Assembly: GCA_949425575.1 (NCBI GenBank)
Contig: CASPVX010000004.1
Location: 1-44,427, forward strand
DNA length: 44,427 nt
Reading direction: 5' to 3'
From: an uncultured Bacilli bacterium
GTDB lineage: Bacteria; Bacillota_I; Bacilli_A; RF39; UBA660
Below, piece by piece: positions 24,364 through 32,349 of this stretch; position 1 is the first letter of the stretch; every line of letters begins with the position of its first letter. Below the pieces are notes generated by a model, which was given only the letters and a program-made list of their open reading frames with translations, was not told the origin of the DNA and made no database searches. A program made the position numbers and the translations under genes.

Positions 24364-24831
24364 CTAATTACTCTCTGATATAACAGTACCTTCTTTGAAA
24401 TCATCATCATCATGTTCTAAATTAACAACAATATAAGCTATTATAGCAATTAAAATAATAATTACGCCATATATAACAAAAGGAATAATTGGTAATTTAG
24501 ATTTACGTTCAATTGTATATGGTGATTTTATCTTTTTAGGTTCTGCCTTACCTTTTTTTGCGTTCTTTATATCATCTAATGAAAGTTTTGATGTATAATC
24601 AAATAAATATTCATTAAACTCATCTACTAAATCATCTTTATCTAATCCTAAATATTTAGCATAATCTCTAATAAAGTATTTCAAATAAAAAACATCTTTA
24701 AAAGCTTCCATATTACCAGATTCAATGTTTTCAATTTGTGAAGGTCTTATTTTTAAATCTTCAGCAACTTCTTCAATCGAAACACCAATGCTGTCTCTAG
24801 CATCTTTTAGTTTCTCTCCTATGTCTTTCAT
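24364..24831 (-). CDS. rodZ: RodZ-like HTH membrane protein (short form)
   Basis: A 155-residue RodZ/YmfM homologue. Residues 1-80 are the Xre-type helix-turn-helix domain (IGEKLKDARDSIGVSIEEVAEDLKI... DVFYLKYFIRDYAKYLGLD) that binds MreB. A basic linker and one membrane helix (about 115-138) follow. Only some 17 acidic residues lie outside, so the extracellular beta domain of longer RodZ proteins is missing. The ATG at 24831 has AAGGAAGG upstream. It lies between rnpB and pgsA. Confidence 0.85.
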   Translation of the reverse strand: MKDIGEKLKDARDSIGVSIEEVAEDLKIRPSQIENIESGNMEAFKDVFYLKYFIRDYAKYLGLDKDDLVDEFNEYLFDYTSKLSLDDIKNAKKGKAEPKKIKSPYTIERKSKLPIIPFVIYGVIIILIAIIAYIVVNLEHDDDDFKEGTVISESN

Positions 24832-24862
24832 TATATCCTTCCTTTTAAATAAAAAAAACAAA

Positions 24863-25214
24863 ATAATATTTTATAAGCCATATTCTGTTCCTACAAAGTA
24901 GGTGGCAAACATTTATCTATTGAATAATCAATCCCATGAACAGTTTGATTCCCATTCATTAGGTTCCCCTACCAAAATTTGGGTTTCTTGCTTGCGGGGT
25001 TTACCTCGTTTCACTTTTTCGTTTCCGAAAAATTCGTCACTGTGGCACTTTAGTTTTTTAGTCATATCAAAGACTTAGACTTCAAAACGCCGTTAGCATT
25101 AAAGCTACCCTAGGTTATTTTTTCCCTAGGCACAAACACTACTATCATCGCAGATAGTGCAAGTATGGACTTTCCTCTACATTATTATAAATGCAGCGTT
25201 TGCCAAAATATTAC
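24863..25214 (-). ncRNA. rnpB: RNase P RNA
   Basis: Catalytic RNA of RNase P, which matures tRNA 5' ends. The minus strand shows the conserved GAGGAAAGTCC (P4 5' strand) near the 5' end and ACAGAATATGGCTTA near the 3' end. P1 is formed by AATATTTT and AAAATATT (25205-25212 with 24865-24872). A poly-T tract (24851-24860) directly follows P1 and probably ends transcription. The 5' end coincides with the gpsB stop codon; gpsB-rnpB adjacency is conserved in Bacilli. Ends are approximate. Confidence 0.92.
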
Positions 25215-25531
25215 TTGTTTCCATATATAATTTTTTCTAAATTTGATATTCTTCTAAGTACATCAGCACTAGTGGTATCGCCTGTTGATTCACTTAATAA
25301 ATCAATCTTTGATCTAAGATTACGAATCTCTTGTTTTAAGCGCATATTATCTTCAGTTAAAGCTTTCTTATCGCCCTTAAGTTCTCTAATTATAGAAAAC
25401 ATCTCTTCATAATCACTAATAATAGTATCTAAATACTTATCAACTTCTTGTGGTCTATAACCTCTAGTATCAATTTTAAATTCTTTTTCAAGAATATCTT
25501 TGGGAGTTAATAAAATTCTTTCATTATACAT
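25211..25531 (-). CDS. gpsB: Cell cycle protein GpsB
   Basis: A 106-residue DivIVA-family protein that links PBPs to division and elongation. The N-terminal lipid-binding domain shows LTPKDILEKEFKIDTRGYRPQEVDKYLD, followed by a coiled coil (about 40-80) and a short C-terminal trimerising segment (ADVLRRISNLEKIIYG). GAGGGG precedes the ATG at 25531. The stop codon overlaps the rnpB 5' end. Confidence 0.93.
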   Translation of the reverse strand: MYNERILLTPKDILEKEFKIDTRGYRPQEVDKYLDTIISDYEEMFSIIRELKGDKKALTEDNMRLKQEIRNLRSKIDLLSESTGDTTSADVLRRISNLEKIIYGNK

Positions 25532-25595
25532 AACTATCCCCTCTTTCTCTAATATTCTCTCAAAAAATATACCTTTTGTCAATGAATATAGACAA

Positions 25596-25620
25596 TTAAA
25601 AAAGCCCAATATGGACTTTA
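25596..25620 (-). terminator. Terminator of the small gene at 25618-25728
   Basis: Minus-strand AAAGTCC pairs with GGGCTTT (one U-G wobble) around a five-base loop, followed by a run of T. Confidence 0.6.
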
Positions 25621-25728
25621 AACATTTTCTTTATTTTTCTTAATAAGCGAAATAAATGTTTCAATTTTAATTTTTGGAATACTATCAATCATTTCATCAA
25701 ACATTCTATCAATTTCTTCTTTTTTCAT
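25618..25728 (-). CDS. Small protein of 36 residues, unknown
   Basis: A short open frame, MKKEEIDRMFDEMIDSIPKI then an amphipathic, Lys-rich end. AGGTG lies eight bases before the ATG and a terminator follows the TAA directly, which argues for a real gene. The predicted protein is two short helices with alternating charge. I know no family. It lies upstream of gpsB and divergent from recU. Confidence 0.5.
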   Translation of the reverse strand: MKKEEIDRMFDEMIDSIPKIKIETFISLIKKNKENV

Positions 25729-25870
25729 ACCCTTTTCACCTATGACAAATCTAACACAATTTTATATTTCTTTCATTAGTTTCGACAATAGTAGATATAT
25801 TTAGAAAAAACTAAGCATTTTTTATATGGTAAATTTTCTATATTTATAGTATAATTATAATGGTGTTAAT

Positions 25871-26446
25871 ATGAGATATCCTAATGGAGTAAAAAAAGAA
25901 ATAAAAACTTATACCAACTATGGTAATCGTGGTATGGGTCTTGAAAATGATATTGGTATCAGCAACGAATATTATTTAAGTAATGATATCGCTATTATTC
26001 ATAAAAAACCCACACCAATAACAATTGCTAAGGTAGACTACCCTTCAAGGTTAGAAGCAGTAATTAAAGAAGGCTATTTTAAAACTCCATCAACAACTGA
26101 TTACAACGGTATTTATAAGGGAAAGTATATTGATTTTGAAGCGAAGGAAACAAAATCTAAAACAAGTTTTCCATTAAATAATATCCATTCTCATCAGATA
26201 AAACACTTAGAAAAAATCCACAAACATGGTGGTATCGGATTTTTAATTGTAAGATTTTCAATGTTAAATAAAACTTTTCTTCTATTAGTAGAAGATTTAT
26301 TAGAACATTTAAAAAATGAAAAAAAATCTATTTCTTTAAAATATTTTGAAGATAGAGGTTATTTAATAAAAGAAAAATATCTACCTAGAGTAGATTATAT
26401 TGAAATTATTGATAAAATCTATTTTGGAGGCAGTTATGAGAAATAA
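25871..26446 (+). CDS. recU: Holliday junction resolvase RecU
   Basis: A 191-residue RecU, which cleaves four-way recombination junctions. Catalytic residues lie in TTDYNGIYKGKYIDFEAKETKSKTSF (metal-binding Asp, Glu and the Glu-x-Lys motif), followed by NIHSHQIKHLEKI. The N-terminal MRYPNG...NRGMGLENDI segment is typical. GGTGTTAAT precedes the ATG, close behind a TATAAT. It overlaps ponA by 11 bases; the recU-ponA pair is conserved in Bacilli. Confidence 0.95.
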   Translation: MRYPNGVKKEIKTYTNYGNRGMGLENDIGISNEYYLSNDIAIIHKKPTPITIAKVDYPSRLEAVIKEGYFKTPSTTDYNGIYKGKYIDFEAKETKSKTSFPLNNIHSHQIKHLEKIHKHGGIGFLIVRFSMLNKTFLLLVEDLLEHLKNEKKSISLKYFEDRGYLIKEKYLPRVDYIEIIDKIYFGGSYEK

Positions 26447-29417
26447 TTTTTTAAAAATTTTTAAACACATAAAAGATGATCCATTTAATTTAATTGTTGT
26501 AATTATGAGTTTACTCATTTTAGTATTTGGATCATTATCAATAAATTTTTTTATTATATTATTTATTGTAGTAATTTTTAATCTAATATGGATCATTCCA
26601 TTTATTAAAAATAATAATTTTATAAAAGAAAGAATAGAAAGTAGTGATAACATGGCGAAGGTAAAAAAATTAAAAACAAAAGTTCCAAAAAACACAAATA
26701 TTAAAAATACAAAAAAATCAAAACCTAAAAATAATAGTAAAAAGAAAAAAATCGGAAAAATTGTTTTATTAAGTGCATTAGGATTTTTCTTATTATGTAT
26801 GATAATTGGAATTATTTTTCTAGTTTATATTGTCGTTTCGGCTGATAAATTTGATCCAAATAAACTTTATACTAAAGAAGCCAGTATTTTATATGATACT
26901 GACGGAAAAGAGTTTGCTAAACTAGGGTCTGAGATGAGACAAAAAATTAAATATGATGAGATGAGTGAAGAATTAATAAATGCCATCGTTGCTACCGAAG
27001 ATTCAAGATTCTTCCAACACAACGGATTTGATCTTCCAAGATTCTTAAAAGCTTCTATGGGTCAAGCCTTAGGACAAAGCGCTGGTGGAGCATCAACACT
27101 TACAATGCAAGTTTCGAAAAACTTCTTAACTTCTAAAAAATCAAGTGGTTTTGAAGGTATTAAACGTAAATTTACTGATATTTATATGTCTATTTTCCAA
27201 ATAGAAAAAAATTATTCAAAACAAGAAATCATTGAATTTTATGCTAATGCAAACTATCTAGGAAGTGGTTCTTATGGTGTAGAAGCTGCTTGTCAAACAT
27301 ATTTTGGTAAACACGCTAAAGATTTAAATGTTTCAGAAGCTGCTTTAATTGCTGGTTTATTCCAAGCACCTTATTCATATGATCCAAACATTAATCCAGA
27401 TCAAACTGAAAAAAGAAGATTACTTGTTTTAAAACTTATGAAACGTCATGGTTACATAAATAATAATGAGTATGAAGCAGCCAAAGCATTAACTACTGAA
27501 AAAATAGTTAAATTTGGAAACAATGCTAACTCTGATAATTCTAAGTATCAAGGTTTTATCGATACTGTAGCTAGCGATGTTAAAGAAAAAACAGATTTAG
27601 ATCCATATAGTCATTCAATGAAAATTTATACAACTATGGATAGAAAAAAACAAGACGAAGTAAATGATATTATGAATGGTAAAGCATTCAACTGGGAAAA
27701 CGATAAAGTTGATGCTGGTACTGTTGTTCTAAATGTTAAAACAGGAGATATTGTGGCTGTTGGTAGTGGTAGAGCATCTAAAGGTGCCAAATCATTTAAC
27801 AATGCTACAATGATGAAAAAACAAATTGGTTCTACAGCAAAACCATTATTCGATTATGGTCCTGCTATAGAATATAATGGATGGAATACTGCTCATCCAA
27901 TAATTGATGCACCTCATACATATAGTGATGGTACTGAAATTAATAACTGGGATGGTGGATATAAAGGAACAATTACAATAAGGGATGCCTTAATTGATTC
28001 AAGAAATATTCCAGCACTTAAAACATTCCAAAGTGTTAAAAATTCTAATATTAGAGAGTTTGTTACAAAATTAGGTCTTTCACCTGAAGGTAATGGGACA
28101 CTTCATGAAGCACACTCTATTGGGGGTTATAATGGAGAATCACCTCTTACTGTAGCTGCTGCTTATGGTGCATTTGCTAACGATGGTTATTACCAAGAAC
28201 CTCGTAGCTTTACGAAAATAGTATTTGATAATGGTGATAAAGACTACGAAAATAAACCTGAAAAAGTAAAAGTAATGAGTCCTGAAACAGCATATATGAT
28301 AACTGATATGCTTGTAGATACTGGTAAATCAGCACTAGGAAGATACAACAATATTAATGGTGCAACATTTGCTGCTAAAACAGGAACTACAAACTTTGAT
28401 GAAGCTACAATGAAAGCTAAACGTTTACCAAGCAATGCTGTTAATGATTTATGGGTTGCTGGTTATGACTCTGAATATGCAATTGCAGTTTGGTACGGTT
28501 ATGATAAAATATCTGATGGTCAAAATAGGTTTGGTTCTAGTCAAAACTCAAGATTATTCCAAGCTGTAGCTAAAAACTTCTTTAGTTCTAAATCTAAGTT
28601 TTCAAAACCTAGTGGAATTGTAGAAGTTACAGTTGAAAGAAACTGTGGAAATCCATTACTTCCAAGTGAAAATACTCCAGATAATATGAAAACAACTGAA
28701 TTATTCAAAAAAGGAAGTGAACCTAGTGAAGTTTCTGCTCGTTATAATAAACTAGCAAAACCTACAAATGTAAAAGCAACAGTAAATGGTGATAAAGCTT
28801 CAATTACATGGAATAAGATAGAAACACCTGAAGCATTAAGTGATTCATACTGGTCTCCTATAGTAAATAAAGCCTTTACTTTAGCAAAAGATCAAAAACA
28901 ATACTTAGGCTATATAATGAATTTTAATAAAAGTTCATTGGGTGGTGTAGTTTATAAAATATACGTTAAAACAAATAGTGGTGTTAGATTGTTAGATACA
29001 ACTAGTAATACTTCAGCTACAGTTAATTTACCTGACGTTTCTAATCCAACAATTATAGTAAAAGCTTCATATTCTAAATTTGGTGGATGTGAAAGTGATG
29101 GTGCTGAAGTTAATTTAAGTTATGATGGCGGTAGTATCGATGGTGTAACTGCTGAATTAAATGGTGAAGCTACCATATCAGTTAAATCAGGTACTGCTTA
29201 CCACGACTTTGATCCTCCAGTGAGAGTATATAAAGATGGTGAAGCTGTGAATGCTACTATTACAACAACTGTTTTAGATGCTAACGGAAACCCTGTTTCT
29301 AAAGCAAGTAGTTATATGGTTGATAGTTCAAACCCAAAATATACATTCGAATATAAAATAACTTATAAAGGGAAAACTATTCCAGGAAACTTCACAAGAG
29401 AAGTTATTGCAAGCTAA
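26436..29417 (+). CDS. ponA: Class A penicillin-binding protein PonA with extra N-terminal membrane region
   Basis: A 993-residue PBP1. The GT51 domain has VATEDSRFFQHNGFD and GGASTLTMQVSKNFL. The transpeptidase domain has GSTAKPLFDY, DSRN (Ser-x-Asn) and KTGTT. A fibronectin-like domain (KPTNVKATVNGDKASITW) and a beta-rich tail follow. The N-terminus is unusual: residues 17-56 form two hydrophobic helices, then a Lys-rich stretch (about 74-108), then the normal anchor (about 110-133). GGAGG lies five bases before the ATG at 26436; the internal ATG at MAKVKKLK has no ribosome site, which supports the long form. Confidence 0.94.
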   Translation: MRNNFLKIFKHIKDDPFNLIVVIMSLLILVFGSLSINFFIILFIVVIFNLIWIIPFIKNNNFIKERIESSDNMAKVKKLKTKVPKNTNIKNTKKSKPKNNSKKKKIGKIVLLSALGFFLLCMIIGIIFLVYIVVSADKFDPNKLYTKEASILYDTDGKEFAKLGSEMRQKIKYDEMSEELINAIVATEDSRFFQHNGFDLPRFLKASMGQALGQSAGGASTLTMQVSKNFLTSKKSSGFEGIKRKFTDIYMSIFQIEKNYSKQEIIEFYANANYLGSGSYGVEAACQTYFGKHAKDLNVSEAALIAGLFQAPYSYDPNINPDQTEKRRLLVLKLMKRHGYINNNEYEAAKALTTEKIVKFGNNANSDNSKYQGFIDTVASDVKEKTDLDPYSHSMKIYTTMDRKKQDEVNDIMNGKAFNWENDKVDAGTVVLNVKTGDIVAVGSGRASKGAKSFNNATMMKKQIGSTAKPLFDYGPAIEYNGWNTAHPIIDAPHTYSDGTEINNWDGGYKGTITIRDALIDSRNIPALKTFQSVKNSNIREFVTKLGLSPEGNGTLHEAHSIGGYNGESPLTVAAAYGAFANDGYYQEPRSFTKIVFDNGDKDYENKPEKVKVMSPETAYMITDMLVDTGKSALGRYNNINGATFAAKTGTTNFDEATMKAKRLPSNAVNDLWVAGYDSEYAIAVWYGYDKISDGQNRFGSSQNSRLFQAVAKNFFSSKSKFSKPSGIVEVTVERNCGNPLLPSENTPDNMKTTELFKKGSEPSEVSARYNKLAKPTNVKATVNGDKASITWNKIETPEALSDSYWSPIVNKAFTLAKDQKQYLGYIMNFNKSSLGGVVYKIYVKTNSGVRLLDTTSNTSATVNLPDVSNPTIIVKASYSKFGGCESDGAEVNLSYDGGSIDGVTAELNGEATISVKSGTAYHDFDPPVRVYKDGEAVNATITTTVLDANGNPVSKASSYMVDSSNPKYTFEYKITYKGKTIPGNFTREVIAS

Positions 29418-29445
29418 AAGAGCAAAATTAATTGCTCTTTTTTTC
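29416..29445 (+). terminator. Terminator of ponA
   Basis: AAAAGAGCAA pairs with TTGCTCTTTT across six bases and runs into TTTTTC. The stem may also serve convergent nth weakly. Confidence 0.8.
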
Positions 29446-30063
29446 TTTACATATATCTTTTAATTTACAAGAATCACAAAGTGGTCCTCTTGCCTTACAA
29501 TAGTATCTTCCAAATAAAACTAATTGATGATGTCTTTTACAAAGATCCTCTTTTTTAAATTTTTTGCTTATTTTTTCTTCTATTTCAAATGGTGTATCCT
29601 TTTCCTTAGCAAGGCCTAATCTTTTACTAACTCTTGCCACATGAGTATCTACTGCAATACATGGAACATCAAATATATTACTTAAAACTACATTTGCGGT
29701 TTTTCGCCCAACACCTGGAAGAGATTCTAAGTATTCCCTATCATTAGGTAGTTTTCCACCATAATCCTCTAATAATCTTTTTGATATTTCAATTACATTT
29801 TCACTTTTTTTACGAAAAGTTCCAACAGGTCTAATTATATCTATTATGTCATCTAAATTGGCATTAGCTAAATCCTCTAAAGAGGGATACTTACTAAATA
29901 AAATACTGGTAGACATATTAACCCTTTTGTCGGTTGTTTGAGCACTTAGCATAGTGGCAATCAATAATTCATAGTCTTTAGAGTAATTAAGCTCACACTT
30001 TGGATTAGGTATTAATTCATCAAGATAAGTTTCAATCTTGGTCATTAAGCCAGTCATATTCAA
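29428..30063 (-). CDS. nth: Endonuclease III
   Basis: A 211-residue DNA glycosylase/AP lyase that removes oxidised pyrimidines. It has the catalytic Lys helix-hairpin-helix LPGVGRKTANVV, catalytic Asp in AVDTHVARV, and the 4Fe-4S loop CKARGPLCDSCKLKDIC. I accept a TTG start at 30063 because GGGAGG lies six bases upstream within the dnaD gene; later in-frame ATGs have no ribosome site. It overlaps dnaD by 32 bases. Confidence 0.95.
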   Translation of the reverse strand: MNMTGLMTKIETYLDELIPNPKCELNYSKDYELLIATMLSAQTTDKRVNMSTSILFSKYPSLEDLANANLDDIIDIIRPVGTFRKKSENVIEISKRLLEDYGGKLPNDREYLESLPGVGRKTANVVLSNIFDVPCIAVDTHVARVSKRLGLAKEKDTPFEIEEKISKKFKKEDLCKRHHQLVLFGRYYCKARGPLCDSCKLKDICKEKKSN

Positions 30064-30643
30064 ATAATGCCTCCCTTTTTGTTTCTACCCTTTCACTTTT
30101 ATTCTCTTTTTTACCGTTCTTTTGCCAATCATAAACAATTTTATCAATATATCTTAAGTTGGTTACACCATTATAAATAGCTTCTTTTAAAGCATCTCTT
30201 ATTAATTCCTCTTTAATTCCACCATCTATCCATGCACCAATAATTTCATATTCCATTGGACTTAATGGCCTACCAAACTCTTTTTCAAATTCATCATATA
30301 TTGTACTTAAAGTTTCTTCCTCTTTTTCGTTTATAATAAGTAGGGCAAGTTTATTATAAAGTTCTTCTAAGCAAAAATATTCTTCCCTTATACCATTTCT
30401 AGTAACACTCTCTAATTTTATTAAATCCTTATTAGATAAACTATCAACTAAAGTTAATGCTTCAACTGAAGATATTTGCAAATCATTTGAAATTTGGGCT
30501 GGATCAAAATCATCATTATTAATTAAATATATTAAAATAATTAATTCTTTATCTGTTATATTAAGCTCTTTATAGTGAGTAATTAATAGTTTAGGAACTG
30601 TAAGTGTTCCACTTTTTAATATCTTTATTATTTTTTCTGTCAT
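30032..30643 (-). CDS. dnaD: DNA replication protein DnaD
   Basis: A 203-residue DnaD, a primosome component for restart and initiation in low-GC Gram-positives. The N-terminal winged-helix oligomerisation domain spans about 10-100; the C-terminal DnaB_2 domain shows FEKEFGRPLSPMEYEIIGAWI and LRYIDKIVYDWQKNG. GGTGAATC precedes the ATG. dnaD-nth adjacency is conserved in Bacilli. Confidence 0.94.
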   Translation of the reverse strand: MTEKIIKILKSGTLTVPKLLITHYKELNITDKELIILIYLINNDDFDPAQISNDLQISSVEALTLVDSLSNKDLIKLESVTRNGIREEYFCLEELYNKLALLIINEKEEETLSTIYDEFEKEFGRPLSPMEYEIIGAWIDGGIKEELIRDALKEAIYNGVTNLRYIDKIVYDWQKNGKKENKSERVETKREALFEYDWLNDQD

Positions 30644-30743
30644 AATGATTCACCTACCTATTTCTTCTGCAAATATTATAACACAAACCTTTCATTTATA
30701 AGTTATTAAAATAGTAATATAATTCAAAAACCTACATTTTTCA

Positions 30744-30771
30744 CAAAATAAAAGCAGATTTAATCTGCTTT
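30744..30771 (-). terminator. Terminator of cca
   Basis: AAAGCAGAT/ATCTGCTTT stem with a three-base loop and a T-rich tail on the minus strand. Confidence 0.75.
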
Positions 30772-31857
30772 ATATGTTTTTCTAATATAATTTATAATAT
30801 CTTCTTTTTCATTTTTGACGATTTCCGATAATATTTTATCTTCCAAATCTTTTATTAATTCTTTTAAAAATGCCCCCGGTTCTTTATTAAGAACCTCACA
30901 AATTTCCACTGGTTTTAATTCAATGTCTAATTTATTTTTAATTGGCATTTCATTATACATTTTTGTAATTTCTGTTTTATCTATATCTTGCAGTTCTCCA
31001 ACTAAACTACACACATATAATCCATATTCATATAAAACTTTTCTATTAAGGACTTTTATATCTTTCAACTTCACAATATCATCTATTAAATCCTTTTCAG
31101 ATACTGTAAAATTATATTTATTATTTACTTCCAATAATGCCCAAGTCACTAAAGATGAAGGTGTTATTTTTATACTTTTCAGTTTTGGTATTTCTAATGC
31201 ATCTATTAATTTTAATTCACATAATAGCTTAATCCCTTTTTCTTTATTAGTACTTGCAAAAATACGATCTAATTCTTCTTTTTTTCTATCATAAGAAAGT
31301 TTTTTTAGCAAGTGAGCATATTTCTTTATATAGTTTTTTAAATTACTATCTATTTCAAAGTCTAATATAGTTGCGAATCTAATTGCTCTTAAAATGCGTA
31401 AAGCATCCTCTTTTAAACGTATTTTAGGATCTCCAATCATTCTTATTATTTTATCATTTATGTCCTTATTTGCCCCTAATAAATCTATTTCACGACCGTT
31501 TTTGTCAAGGCATAAGGTATTCATTACAAAATCACGACGATCTAAGTCTTCTTTTAAACTATCAATATATTGTATTTTTGATGGTTTTCTATTCCCTGTA
31601 TATGAAATTTCTTTTCTGAATGTAGTTATTTCAAATCTTGTCTTTTCAAATGTAACAATAATTGTTCCGTACTCGGAATTAACAGCATCTGTATCAGGAA
31701 AAATATTCATTATTTCCATAGGTGTTGCATCAGTACAAATATCTATATCTTTTGTTTTTCTTCCAAGTTTTAAATCTCTTGGAAAACCACCAACTATATA
31801 TGCTTCATAACCATAATCTGAAATTCTTTGAAGTAAATTAAGAGAACTCTCTAACAT
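30760..31857 (-). CDS. cca: CCA tRNA nucleotidyltransferase
   Basis: A 365-residue class II nucleotidyltransferase that adds or repairs the CCA end of tRNA. The head domain has GGFPRDLKLGRKTKDIDICTD (GG-x2-RD and DxD metal motif), then DLDRRDFVMNTLCLD and a basic RIRAIRF-like stretch (DALRILRAIRF). No HD domain is seen at the C-terminus, as in Bacillus Cca. The start has AAGGGTGTG upstream. Confidence 0.93.
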   Translation of the reverse strand: MLESSLNLLQRISDYGYEAYIVGGFPRDLKLGRKTKDIDICTDATPMEIMNIFPDTDAVNSEYGTIIVTFEKTRFEITTFRKEISYTGNRKPSKIQYIDSLKEDLDRRDFVMNTLCLDKNGREIDLLGANKDINDKIIRMIGDPKIRLKEDALRILRAIRFATILDFEIDSNLKNYIKKYAHLLKKLSYDRKKEELDRIFASTNKEKGIKLLCELKLIDALEIPKLKSIKITPSSLVTWALLEVNNKYNFTVSEKDLIDDIVKLKDIKVLNRKVLYEYGLYVCSLVGELQDIDKTEITKMYNEMPIKNKLDIELKPVEICEVLNKEPGAFLKELIKDLEDKILSEIVKNEKEDIINYIRKTYKAD

Positions 31858-31885
31858 ATTACATCACACCCTTTAATTGATTCAA

Positions 31886-31917
31886 GAAAAAAAGACGCTT
31901 AGTTAACTGCGTCTTTT
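31886..31917 (-). terminator. Terminator of hup
   Basis: AAAAGACGC pairs with GCGTCTTTT across ten bases, followed by TTTTC on the minus strand; it overlaps the hup stop. Confidence 0.75.
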
Positions 31918-32171
31918 AGTTTAGCACCAGCTTTAATAGAAACAGCAGTTCTTGCAGCGATGTTAACTACTTCACCAGTTCTAGGATTACGTCCTTGTCT
32001 AGCTTCTTTATGTTGAGTAGCAAAAGTACAGAATCCTGTTAAGGCAACTTTACCTTCCTTTTTTAAACCTTCTACGATACCACTCATAGTAGCATCTAAT
32101 GCACGTGTAGCATCTGCTTTAGTTAATCCTGTTTCTTCTGCAATATAAGCTACTAAATCTGTTTTTGTCAT
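31899..32171 (-). CDS. hup: DNA-binding protein HU
   Basis: A 90-residue HU, the main nucleoid protein. The sequence runs the full family length, with the DNA-binding arm motif GRNPRTGEVVNI and the GFCTF core. AGGAGG precedes the ATG. It lies downstream of spoIVA in the same direction, as hbs does in Bacillus, but with its own promoter. Confidence 0.96.
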   Translation of the reverse strand: MTKTDLVAYIAEETGLTKADATRALDATMSGIVEGLKKEGKVALTGFCTFATQHKEARQGRNPRTGEVVNIAARTAVSIKAGAKLKDAVN

Positions 32172-32216
32172 TATAATACCTCCTCTATTTCGTTAAGCTA
32201 TCATGCTTACATCTTA

Positions 32217-32246
32217 AGAATACCACCATTTTATTAGAAAAGTCAA
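32217..32246 (-). promoter_or_regulatory. Promoter of hup
   Basis: Minus-strand TTGACT, 18 bases, TATTCT, about 45 bases before the HU start. Confidence 0.65.
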
Positions 32247-32323
32247 TATAAACAATAGCTTTTTGACAGTTTTTTAAATGCTTTTATGCTACTTTTATAA
32301 AAACAATAACAAGGAGCTAATTT

Positions 32324-32349
32324 TAAAGAAAAAAGACCATATGGCCTTT
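32324..32349 (-). terminator. Terminator of spoIVA
   Basis: Minus-strand AAAGGCC pairs with GGTCTTT around ATAT, followed by TTTCTTT; overlaps the spoIVA stop. Confidence 0.7.

Noticed and set aside
30815..31810. Two open frames of 138-159 codons antisense to cca
   Set aside because: They lie wholly inside cca on the other strand, lack ribosome sites and have no recognisable domain.
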